Assembly: GCA_004431415.1 (NCBI GenBank)
Contig: QPMI01000022.1
Span: 1 to 64,000 of the forward strand
Length of the DNA stretch: 64,000 nucleotides
DNA from: Cyanophora paradoxa
Taxonomy: Eukaryota > Glaucocystophyceae > Cyanophorales > Cyanophoraceae
Direction: 5' to 3'
Each line of letters begins with the position of its first letter. Within the stretch, counting starts at the first letter, position 1. Below, one piece after another: positions 18,195 to 26,464 of the stretch. The notes below the pieces were generated by a model, which saw nothing but the letters and a program-made list of their open reading frames with translations, made no database searches and had not been told where the DNA came from. The position numbers were made by a program, and so were the translations under genes.

Positions 18195-21100
18195 GTTTAA
18201 CATGCGCTTTGAATACCTCAGTCACAGCATCTTCAATAGTCAATGGTAGAATAATAGATTGGTCGCAAGGTTTGACATATTTCTATGTGGGTAGATACCA
18301 TCCCACAAACAGTTTATCACATGCTCACATAGATATTTCAAAGACAGTTACTCCTTCGAGAATTATTAAATATGGAGCGAGATTCTCCACCACATTAGGG
18401 ACAACTGATTTCATCATTAATGGGGTCAATCAGACTCAAATGGCTTTTACAATTCCTTCTCTGATTAATAAATGGTATTATGCAGATCAAACACTTACAT
18501 CAGACAGCTATTCAGTTGGATTAAATGGTGTCGATATTGGGACTGTTACAGGAGTAAATTACTTACCTGATTCAACAGTGACTACTTTTAGAATCGGAAC
18601 CCTTTTTAGCGGTAGTGTTAGTGAAGTTATTGTTTTCAACAGAGCATTAACCACAGCAGAAAGGCAACAAGTAAGGTATTACATTCAACAAATGTATGGA
18701 TTCCCAATTACTCAACCTCTGACCATTTACAGAGGTTTAAAGATCACATCACCCGAAACAGTAATTGATTATCTCACAGTAACAAGTAATGCAAATTTAC
18801 CACATCATCCAACGTCGAATGTGGTTCAAGGTTGGATACAAAACCACACACACACGAAAGCGCAAATTACAGATTTCGCCCATACTCACACCAAAGATCA
18901 GATCACAGATTTTGCCCATACTCACACCAAAGATCAGATCACAGATTTTGCCCATACTCACACCAAAGATCAGATCACAGATTTTGCCCATACTCACACC
19001 AAAGATCAGATCACAGATTTTGCCCATACTCACACAAAAGATCAGATCACAGATTTTGCCCATACTCACACCAAAGATCAGATCACAGATTTTGCCCATA
19101 CTCACACAAAAGATCAGATCACAGATTTTGCCCATACTCACACAAAAGATCAAATAACAGATTTCGCCCATACTCATTTATGGGAGCATATCACAAATCC
19201 TCCCTTAACCTTCCCACCTGATTCACATACTCATGATTATTCTGAAATTACAAACTCTAACCACAGGCACCCATGGAGCGAAATAGATGAGCAACCAAAA
19301 TTCGCATCAGCAGGAAATTTATTAACAGATTTCCAATTTGGTGTAAGTCTCTACCAAAAGATAGACATTGCCGAAAGGTTACAATTAAATGACTATTACG
19401 TTAATCGAAAAGGAATTGAAGCAGGCACCACAATGGATGGCGAATTATACATTAAACAACCTTCAAGATCTCAAATGGTTTCAGCAGGTGGGGTGGGGGT
19501 TATAGACACCAAACCAGGAATCTTTTTGACAAGTTATTATAATGATGATATCCCATTAACAGCAGGTTTACCACCACTTCCATTAGATCCTGTGAGTTAT
19601 GATGATAAAGACGCCATCTTACAAGTGAATGTTACAGATGTAAGCGCAACCGATGGATCAAGACCGAAAATAATATTTAGTCGCTCCAAATTCAATTACG
19701 CACCTCTTGCAGGACAACCAAAAGATGATTTCGGGAAATGTGAGATGGCGTGGATCAAAACAACAACAGGTGGCGCCTTAGAAGTCAATCAGAGAATGGC
19801 GGCGAAAAACTTACACAATGAAACCCTTTCGGGTGTTGTAACAGATGATTACCTTGAAAGCAAAAATTATGTAGATGATACAGAACTTGCAAATATCCTC
19901 GAAAACTACGTGACAAAACCAGAACTTGATGTATATGTGACTGAACCTGAACTTAACTTAGCACTATCAAATTACCTCCCTCTCAAAGGTGGAACCATCG
20001 CCAGCAACTTGGTGGTGACAAGCAACCTTACTGTGGGTGGAAAGATTAAAATGGGAACCAATAGCTATTTAGAATCTTTCAGTGAAACGTATTATAGAGT
20101 TACAGCAAGCAGTGACCCAGCTTCACAAATTCCGAATTGTCTTTTTGCATGGAAAGCATCAGGTGTTCATGGTGAATCGGCAGCCACTTCCAATCTTTTT
20201 AATAGAGTCCCAAATTCTTTGATTCCATCAATTAACGTGGGTTCGGGAACCAGTTCGTATTTTACATCAAATGCAGCAATCAACAACCAATTCACTATAA
20301 CAACTCCTTCCGGAACCAGTATGTCCGCATTTTCCTATCCAAATGTAACAATTGATTGGTCATCAGGACTCACATACTTTGTAATAGGTAAATACCACCA
20401 AACATCCTCTGTTGTTGATCATCATTTACGAATATGGAAGACAGATTTATCAAACAGAAGTGTTCAGTTTGGTGTTAAGTCGAATACAATAATTGGAATG
20501 ACAAGTTTTGCAATAGAGGGAGTCCAACAACCAACCCCTTCTATCACAGTTCCCTCTTTGATCAATAAATGGTATTACATAGACCAAACAATCACTTCTG
20601 ATTCTTATTCGGTAGGTTTGAATGGTGTAGATATCCAAACTGTTACAGGGACTAACTATTTACCTGATTCCATAGTAAACTTTTTTGGATTTGGACAAAT
20701 TGTTGGAGGTAGTATTGCTGAAATTATAGTATTCAACAGAGCATTGACAAATGATGAAAAACGTGATGTGAGGTATTATATTCAACAAATGTATGGCTTC
20801 CCAAATACTCAACCAATCTTAACTCGGGAAATTCTTAATATTGTAGGAAAAGACAGATTAACTCTTAGCAACTTGCACATGCCCATACACACTCACACAA
20901 AATCACAAATAACAGATTTTGACCACACACATTCACGATTACAGATACCCGATTTTGCACATCTTCACACAAAAGATGAGATTTCAGATTTCGCCCATAC
21001 TCACACAAGAGATCAAATAACAAATTTCGCCCACTCTCATTTATGGGCGGAGATCACAGACAAACCAACATTTGCTACTGTTGCAACAAGTGGAAATTAT

Positions 21101-22243
21101 GATGATTTAATTAATAAACCAACATTCTCTACTCCTACTGACTTTGATGCTATAAGTGTTCTTGGCGATTATTTTTTGAAATCCGCTGATTGGACAAATG
21201 AATCATATATAAGTTACTACACGGGAGCATACACAGCAGCTCAAAATGATTTAGTATGTAATAGCTACATGTATTGGGATATTCCAACAGGAATGAAAAC
21301 ATGCTACATTTTTTATATAGCGCACTTCAACTGTCGATATTTTGACATTAAAGGGTTTAATATAAATGAAGGTTTTCAAACCACAATGCGAGTAAATGCA
21401 TATGCACAATCATACAACTTAAATACATTCAGGCTATATGTTGCTGTAAATTGCGAGATGTTCACAAAAATTGGTGTTCAAGGTGTTTTAGGAAGAATAT
21501 ACTTACTTGGTATTATTGGTTGGAGCAAAAACCCAGCTTCGTCAGGAAATAGCGGTTATCTCCATTGGGATAATATCTATGGAAAACCAACAGCTACTAA
21601 CACAGTTGGCGCACACAGTCATTCAAAGACCGATATTACAGATTTTGCCCATACTCACACAAAATCGGAGATCACAGATTTCCCAACCTTAGACCCGTTT
21701 GTAGCCAATACGATCACAGGTAACACAATTACAGCCAACAATACCATGTATGTGGGATCCGGTCAAATTTACCAACCGAATGCACCTCTTTATTTAGAAC
21801 AATGGTTTTTCCACAATTCCACAAATATATACGATAAAACGTTATTATGTCGGGGAAATGCTTACGCAAGAGCATATTATGCAATGGATGAAACAGATAA
21901 TACAAAGATCGCAAAACTTGTTTCAGAACAACGGGTCAATAAAGACCAGTATATTCAAACAGGGAGTTTCTCAAAATCTTTAACAATCACAGGTCCAGGT
22001 CATTGGGGATTTCCACAGGTTGTCACATTCCCAAAAGCATTTGCGGCAGCCCCAGAAGTGGTTCTCAATCTTAAACAAGGGTATAATGGTGGTTCATATG
22101 TATTGGTATATGGTGTCACAAGTTCCACAACAACAACATTTACTATTCATGCAACAATTTCGGCAAATAGAGAATACAATGAAAGCATTGGACTTTTCCA
22201 CTATCAAATGAGTTATATTGCAACAGGAAAGATGGTAGCATAA
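18191..22243 (+). CDS. Giant tail-fibre-like protein, main part, with His-rich repeats and two LamG-like domains
   Basis: 1,350 codons here; about 1,625 together with 17364-18194. Order: remainder of LamG-like domain 1 (to about 18,720; NKWYYADQTLTSDSYSVGLNG, VIVFNRALTTAERQQV), nine 12-residue repeats HTHTKDQITDFA (18,845-19,168), linker, a beta-rich body to about 20,030, a shaft segment (LPLKGGTIASNLVV), LamG-like domain 2 (20,080-20,810), further HTHTK/QITDF repeats (20,890-21,050 and 21,615-21,680), and a C-terminal knob with ITGPGHWGFPQVVTFPKAFAAAPEVV, a pattern seen in phage fibre tips. In phages such H-x-H steps bind iron inside a trimeric needle or fibre. LamG-like folds usually bind sugars, so host attachment is the likely role. 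It is the rightmost viral gene. Confidence 0.7.
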   Translation: MSLTCALNTSVTASSIVNGRIIDWSQGLTYFYVGRYHPTNSLSHAHIDISKTVTPSRIIKYGARFSTTLGTTDFIINGVNQTQMAFTIPSLINKWYYADQTLTSDSYSVGLNGVDIGTVTGVNYLPDSTVTTFRIGTLFSGSVSEVIVFNRALTTAERQQVRYYIQQMYGFPITQPLTIYRGLKITSPETVIDYLTVTSNANLPHHPTSNVVQGWIQNHTHTKAQITDFAHTHTKDQITDFAHTHTKDQITDFAHTHTKDQITDFAHTHTKDQITDFAHTHTKDQITDFAHTHTKDQITDFAHTHTKDQITDFAHTHTKDQITDFAHTHLWEHITNPPLTFPPDSHTHDYSEITNSNHRHPWSEIDEQPKFASAGNLLTDFQFGVSLYQKIDIAERLQLNDYYVNRKGIEAGTTMDGELYIKQPSRSQMVSAGGVGVIDTKPGIFLTSYYNDDIPLTAGLPPLPLDPVSYDDKDAILQVNVTDVSATDGSRPKIIFSRSKFNYAPLAGQPKDDFGKCEMAWIKTTTGGALEVNQRMAAKNLHNETLSGVVTDDYLESKNYVDDTELANILENYVTKPELDVYVTEPELNLALSNYLPLKGGTIASNLVVTSNLTVGGKIKMGTNSYLESFSETYYRVTASSDPASQIPNCLFAWKASGVHGESAATSNLFNRVPNSLIPSINVGSGTSSYFTSNAAINNQFTITTPSGTSMSAFSYPNVTIDWSSGLTYFVIGKYHQTSSVVDHHLRIWKTDLSNRSVQFGVKSNTIIGMTSFAIEGVQQPTPSITVPSLINKWYYIDQTITSDSYSVGLNGVDIQTVTGTNYLPDSIVNFFGFGQIVGGSIAEIIVFNRALTNDEKRDVRYYIQQMYGFPNTQPILTREILNIVGKDRLTLSNLHMPIHTHTKSQITDFDHTHSRLQIPDFAHLHTKDEISDFAHTHTRDQITNFAHSHLWAEITDKPTFATVATSGNYDDLINKPTFSTPTDFDAISVLGDYFLKSADWTNESYISYYTGAYTAAQNDLVCNSYMYWDIPTGMKTCYIFYIAHFNCRYFDIKGFNINEGFQTTMRVNAYAQSYNLNTFRLYVAVNCEMFTKIGVQGVLGRIYLLGIIGWSKNPASSGNSGYLHWDNIYGKPTATNTVGAHSHSKTDITDFAHTHTKSEITDFPTLDPFVANTITGNTITANNTMYVGSGQIYQPNAPLYLEQWFFHNSTNIYDKTLLCRGNAYARAYYAMDETDNTKIAKLVSEQRVNKDQYIQTGSFSKSLTITGPGHWGFPQVVTFPKAFAAAPEVVLNLKQGYNGGSYVLVYGVTSSTTTTFTIHATISANREYNESIGLFHYQMSYIATGKMVA
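18845..19168 (+). repeat. 36-bp coding tandem repeat, nine units
   Basis: Nine units in exact 36-bp steps encode HTHTK(A/D)QITDFA. Units 2 to 8 are nearly identical in DNA, differing mainly in CACACC versus CACACA; unit 1 (KAQ) and unit 9 (CAAATAACAGATTTC) are more diverged, as expected if the inner units were spread recently by unequal exchange. Confidence 0.95.
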
Positions 22244-22350
22244 ATCATGCATAAGAAAGGCATGTATCTTGCATAGTGGGCGGGGCGCGAGTGGTTCCAG
22301 TTGCGATTAATCGTGGTCTATCGTCGTACTTCGTCGTAAATATGCTAATC

Positions 22351-22463
22351 GTACATTTCGACTCGATTGAAGTACATTTCGATTCGTACATTTCGATTGA
22401 AGTACATTTCGATTCGTACATTTCGATTGAAGTACATTTCGATTCGTACATTTCGATTGAAGT
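22351..22463. repeat. 30-bp tandem repeat near the right end of the element
   Basis: Unit GATTCGTACATTTCGATTGA followed by AGTACATTTC. Three full units start at 22,381, 22,411 and 22,441 (the last ends early), with a diverged unit before them. Each unit holds two GTACATTTCGATT words, so the array is also a half-unit repeat. Possible binding array or replication/recombination site. Confidence 0.85.
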
Positions 22464-22544
22464 CGCGAGTGTGTGCAGGTGGGCATTTTTGGCAGCACAA
22501 ACTTGCGAACGCAATCGATCTCGTACTTATCATCGTACTCTCTC

Positions 22545-22558
22545 AGTGGGGTTCACCT
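22545..22558 (+). repeat. 14-bp direct repeat, first copy
   Basis: AGTGGGGTTCACCT, repeated exactly at 22,853-22,866, where the sequence turns GC-rich. The pair brackets the ACTGAGA-rich stretch and may mark an element boundary or an earlier insertion event. Confidence 0.5.
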
Positions 22559-22852
22559 CGGTTTTCTTTTTGGATTACTGAAAACAGTCCGGCAACGATC
22601 GGGAACATTTCGTAATAATGGGGTCTTACTGTGCCTTACTGAGAGATCGGGGGACGGGATTATGGCTTACTGAGAATGGTAAGGGATCGGAGAGAAGATG
22701 AAATGTAGATTTTCGTGATTGGTTTCAGTAAGGAGGGGTTAGATGTTTGAAAAATACAGTGTGGCTCAGTGCGAATTACAGCGATTTTATTAATTTGTGA
22801 CTGAGAATAAAGAATGTTTTATACTTGCTCACTGAAATAGGTCGGCGGGAAT

Positions 22853-22866
22853 TAGTGGGGTTCACC
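22853..22866 (+). repeat. 14-bp direct repeat, second copy at the viral/host junction
   Basis: Exact copy of 22,545-22,558. It lies at the composition change and is immediately followed by GC-rich host-like DNA. Confidence 0.5.
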
Positions 22867-23135
22867 TGCAAGCGAGCCGCGCGGGTCGCGATCTGGCTCA
22901 CCGCGCCCCCGGCCGCGCCGCCGCATATGCATGACCAACCATTTTTTTTGTTTGGTGAATTACCGGCCACAGCCTCTAGTCTACTCCAGCACTGTGGGGG
23001 CGTGTACAGGCAAGGTAGGGCATGATCGATCGGAATTATGTGGAACGGGCGGGATTCGAAGGCATGACCAACCAACCCTTAAGCTTGCATGTAATATATA
23101 TATTAATTGCGCATATATCAAGCCTGCAACATTAA

Positions 23136-24926
23136 TTGCGCGCGCAGGATGAGGTCGACCCCGCCATCGAGCCCCTGCCCGCGGAGGAGGACGAGGCGTC
23201 ATACGAGGCGGCCATGCAGGTGCGCGGGCCGGGGCCGGGCGGGAGCAGGCTTAAGCTTTCGGCCGCGCCCCGCGGCCCGGCTCGGTACCAGTCCCTCCAC
23301 CGTGGCACTGATTATGACGCCCGACACGTGCACGTGCACCGGCCGCCGGGCGATCAGAAGAAAATCCGCGAGCAGCGCCGGCGCCGCACCGTCCACTGGG
23401 GCCTCCCCGCCATCGTCGAATTTTCCGCCCCCGATCGCGAGCCCCCCAGCCCCCGCTCCCGCCGCTCTAAGAGGTGCCCGTCGACGTCATCGCTCGAGTT
23501 CTTAAGCTTGTCTGTGTTTTCCTCGCTCCGATTCCCCGCGCGTGCCCGCAGCATGTGCCTCCCGCGGCCGCTCAAGTCTGTCCTTTGCAGCGGCGCGGTT
23601 TCGATATCGGGCCCCGCCCAGGGCGCCGGCCTGCAGCTGGCCACCGACCGCCCCCTCCCAACCTCGAGCTCCACCGCCAGCTGCAAATTTGGAGGCTTCG
23701 CGGCCGCCTGCCGCCTGCCGGCCGTCACGAACCCCTCCGGCCCCGCCCCCGCGGCCGTAGCACCGTCGCCTTACAATAATTACGAGGCGCCAAAGCCGAT
23801 CGCGGCGTCGATCGCGGCCCCGCGCTCGAGCTCGATCGATACCTCGATCGATATCGGGGATCTGGAGCCGCGGGGCAAGGCTTCGGCCCCCTCCAATTCG
23901 TGGACGGCCGGGTCCCGGGCCCGACCCCCCCACGTCCTGACGTGCCCCCGTATGGTCGTCTTGGCGCCGGCCCCCCCTCCACTCGTCTTGGCGGTCGCGG
24001 AGCCCACCACCACCCAGCTCACGGAGCTCGCCGGTACCCTCCTAAGCGGTCTCGGCCTCGATCGCGACCCCCTCCTCCTCGACGATCGCGAGGCCGCGCC
24101 CGTACCCCCCTCCCTCGCCCCCCCCAAGCCCAACGGCAAGCTGCAGCTGGCGCCCCTCTCGCCCTCCACGGGCTCCCCGCGACCGAGCTCGAGCGCGGCC
24201 GCGGGCCCGCACCGGCCCCGCCTCTCCCGATCGCGATCGCGGTCCCGGTCGCCCACCGGTGATGTCGATCACGATTACGAGGCGTCGGCGCGGCGGGACC
24301 CGTCGCTGCCGCCTCCCAAGCCGCAGCTGCCTGTCGCGGCCCGCGGGCGCCCCGTCGACCTGCCCGCCCGCCGGACTCGCGATCGGCGCTCCTCACCGTC
24401 GGGATCGGGGTCCCCTTCGCGCTCCCCCTCCCTCTCTACGCCCCGCCCCGGGACGCCCCATGGCCAGGGCCCACCCAGCTCCTCCTCGCTCAGCACCTCC
24501 AGCCTCAGCTCCATCGGCAGCGCCGGCTGCGGCTCCGGGTCGGCGCCGACGACGCCCAAGTGCCAAGGCGCGATCGCGACCAAGAGCCCCGGGCCGGCGC
24601 TGGCGCCAGCCGCAGCGCCGGCATCCGCGCCCAAGTCCCAACAGGGCGCCAGCTGCAGTCAGAGCTCGAGGCAGGCCTGCGGCCGCGGCCTTCGCCCGCC
24701 GAGCTCGGGCACGGAGGGCCGCCCCAAGGAAAGGGATCCGGGCCTGAAGGCGCCGCTCTCGAAGGTCCCGAGCCTGAAGCCTTTGAAGGCGCTGCCCTTA
24801 CTCGAGCGCGAGCTCGACGAGCTCGATCGCGAGCTGCAGGAGGCTGCAAATGGGCGCCGCTCGCTGCGGCAGTGGGTGGTACGTATACCGGTGCGGCCCG
24901 CCGCGGCAAGTACGTCCGCTTCTTGA
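23136..24926 (+). CDS. Ser/Pro/Ala-rich low-complexity protein, unknown
   Basis: An open frame of 596 codons in GC-rich host DNA, not recognised. The early part contains a likely exon (DEVDPAIEPLPAEEDEASYE, ending at AMQ before GTGCGCGG), so at least one intron (from 23,219) is probable and the first 100 codons of the frame may be partly intronic. From about 23,400 the protein reads VHWGLPAIVEFSAPDRE, then long Ser/Pro/Ala-rich stretches, an RS-like patch (RSRSRSRSPTGDVDHDYEAS), and a C-terminal helix LLERELDELDRELQEAANG. The 3' end may be spliced at GTACGT near 24,883. A disordered regulatory or scaffold protein is likely, but no domain supports a specific role. The 5' end is unknown and may lie to the left. 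Confidence 0.4.
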   Translation: MRAQDEVDPAIEPLPAEEDEASYEAAMQVRGPGPGGSRLKLSAAPRGPARYQSLHRGTDYDARHVHVHRPPGDQKKIREQRRRRTVHWGLPAIVEFSAPDREPPSPRSRRSKRCPSTSSLEFLSLSVFSSLRFPARARSMCLPRPLKSVLCSGAVSISGPAQGAGLQLATDRPLPTSSSTASCKFGGFAAACRLPAVTNPSGPAPAAVAPSPYNNYEAPKPIAASIAAPRSSSIDTSIDIGDLEPRGKASAPSNSWTAGSRARPPHVLTCPRMVVLAPAPPPLVLAVAEPTTTQLTELAGTLLSGLGLDRDPLLLDDREAAPVPPSLAPPKPNGKLQLAPLSPSTGSPRPSSSAAAGPHRPRLSRSRSRSRSPTGDVDHDYEASARRDPSLPPPKPQLPVAARGRPVDLPARRTRDRRSSPSGSGSPSRSPSLSTPRPGTPHGQGPPSSSSLSTSSLSSIGSAGCGSGSAPTTPKCQGAIATKSPGPALAPAAAPASAPKSQQGASCSQSSRQACGRGLRPPSSGTEGRPKERDPGLKAPLSKVPSLKPLKALPLLERELDELDRELQEAANGRRSLRQWVVRIPVRPAAASTSAS

Positions 24927-25280
24927 TCATGATCCGCGATCTTCTTTATTATCCTGCAGCTGCCAGGCTGTATAATTAAGCTTCTCCCCGGCCCTAGCTA
25001 CTAGGCTATAGGCCTGATCATGATCGATATTAAATCCGCTGGCCGGATCTAACTCTCAGAGTCTTCAGTGCGTGCTTCTATTCCCAGTTAATGCTCGTGA
25101 TTGTAATTAGTCGCACCGAGTCTGTCTCTCCGTGTACATAATTAATATTTGATCTGTCCGTGTCTTTGGATATGTATACGTATGTACGCGCGGCCGACAT
25201 TTACGTCGACCGCAGATCTAGAGCCCGAGAGAGGCCCTCGAGCTTGCCGATGGGTCTAGGCCCCTAGCCTCGCCCTGCGC
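24927..25280. other. Intergenic, nothing recognised
   Basis: Locally AT-richer DNA between two genes that converge on it; probably 3' regions. No RNA gene or repeat seen. Confidence 0.4.
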
Positions 25281-26464
25281 CTAACACGGTGCGGGTCCGG
25301 CGCCGGGCGGCGCGGGCGGCGGCCCTCCGCCGGGGACGGGCGCCGCCGCCTCTGCTGCCGCCGCCTCCGCCGCGGCCGCCTCGGCCCGCAGGACGGTGAC
25401 GAGGAGGGCGTTCAGCTGCCGCCACGCGAACTTGGCGTCTGGGTCGGAGTCGGCGCCCGGGGCGAGGGCCGTCACGTTGATCTTCCGGAAGCGAGCGGCG
25501 CGCAGGAGGCGCGCGTCGCCCGCCACGGCGCGGAGGAGGCACAGGAGGGCGGGCACGGGCCAGCGCGCCCGTTTCACAAAAGGTGACCCAACGGAAGTAT
25601 CCCCCAAAGCGAGCTCCAGCTCCTGCAGATTCGGGAGCGATCGCAGTACCCCCAGGAACTCATCCACCGCCTCGCAGGCTGCGGGGCGATCGTGAGATGC
25701 CGGAAAGGGGGGGGGGGGGGGGGTGCGAGGTGTATGGGAGGCGAGAGGGGAGTTTCGGGGGGTTTCAGAGGGGGGGGGGGGGGGGGGGGGGGGGTTCGGG
25801 GCTTAAAGGCCTTGGCGCTGGCGAAGCCGTGCCGGACATTCCTGCAAGCATGCGAGTGCGCGTGACCGTCTGCTCCCGCGACAGGGCGAGGCGGGTAGAG
25901 CGGGTCTGTTCTGTACCGGCCGCGGCCGGTGGAAAATCCATTGGAGCGCCACGCCACGTCAATCCTGCGCCGCACCGGCGGACTCGAGCGCGTGAGATGC
26001 GGTTTCAGACGAACGCGGGCTGCGGCGGGTTCTAGCCGCCCCATCAGCTGCAAGTTGCCTGAAACGCACAGCTCAAAGACATTCTGGTTGACGCGTCGCC
26101 ACTTGCGGCACACGTCGAGGCAGGTGAACGCCGGCGCCCGACTGCAGCGAGCTGCAGCTCAGGACGGGCTCGTTGACGTGACGGAAGATCAGCTGCAGGA
26201 TCTCGTCTGGGAGGCTGTTGATCGCGCATGCGCCATCGTTGACGTCGGCGCTTGCTTCGAATTCGAGTTGCGGTCCCGTCCGCGCCGCACGCTTCACCGG
26301 CCGCGGAGGCTCGGCCTCTGCGGCGTCCTGCTGCTGGTCCTCATTGAGGCGCACGCTTCGACCACTCCGCAGCACGCGTTCATGATCACCCTGTCGCCGA
26401 GATAAAGAGATCGGCGCGGGAGGCAGGGGCAAGGACCAGGAGGTCGCACCGCAGGCTCGCTCAT
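25281..26464 (-). pseudogene. F-box/LRR gene copy A, internally deleted and frameshifted
   Basis: Shares its layout with the intact relative at 41,994-44,358. Exon 1 encodes MSEPA (26,450-26,464), an intron GTGCGA...CGACAG follows, and exon 2 begins at 26,390 and contains the F-box (INSLPDEILQLIFRHVNEP). After LSCSSLQSG an extra base (GGCGCCGGCGTT against GGCGCGGCGCTC in the relative) shifts the frame in the middle of the F-box. Further on, NVRHGFASAKAFK is followed directly by a poly-C tract and then by the last exon (EFLGVLRSLPNLQELELALG ... LLRAARFRKINVTAL). The whole central LRR-like part (about 1.2 kb in the relative) is missing. Two independent lesions make a pseudogene likely, unless the shift is a sequencing error and the short form is used. 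Confidence 0.65.
25707..25794. repeat. Two poly-G tracts (poly-C in the F-box strand)
   Basis: Runs of 17 and about 25 G at 25,707-25,723 and 25,770-25,794. They are the pyrimidine tract of the former last intron of F-box copy A and sit at the edge of its internal deletion. Confidence 0.85.

Larger units (their letters stand above)
22244..22850. other. Right terminal region of the viral element, non-coding
   Basis: No convincing gene. It holds the 30-bp repeat array at 22,351-22,463 and a stretch (22,540-22,850) in which the word ACTGAGA or its complement recurs about seven times (TTACTGAAAA, CTTACTGAGAGATCG, CTTACTGAGAATGG, TTTCAGTAAGG, GTGACTGAGAATAA, CTCACTGAAATAGG). GC content rises sharply just after 22,850, so the end of the element is placed here; the terminal inverted repeat cannot be proved because the left end is outside the window. 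Confidence 0.5.

Noticed and set aside
18789-19221. Open frames of 120-130 codons in other frames and on the minus strand over the 36-bp repeats
   Set aside because: They are frame shadows of the HTHTKDQITDFA repeat; a 36-bp repeat keeps all frames equally open or closed.
13613-22243. Tailed bacteriophage or prophage
   Set aside because: The fibres look phage-like, but there is no terminase, portal, tail tube or tape-measure gene, and the neighbours are PLV-type with an rve integrase.
18845-22463. Regular repeats that might suggest a CRISPR array
   Set aside because: Units are directly adjacent with no unique spacers, one set is coding, and no cas-like gene is present.
23035-23070. tRNA T-arm-like sequence on the minus strand (TTCGAATCCCGCCCGTTCCA)
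   Set aside because: The T-loop and a 3' acceptor-like end are there, but no matching 5' acceptor, D-arm or anticodon arm can be found upstream, so at most it is a fragment.
23107-24930. Many overlapping long open frames on both strands
   Set aside because: At this GC content stop codons are rare, so such frames arise by chance; only one frame has a plausible exon and a helical C-terminus.
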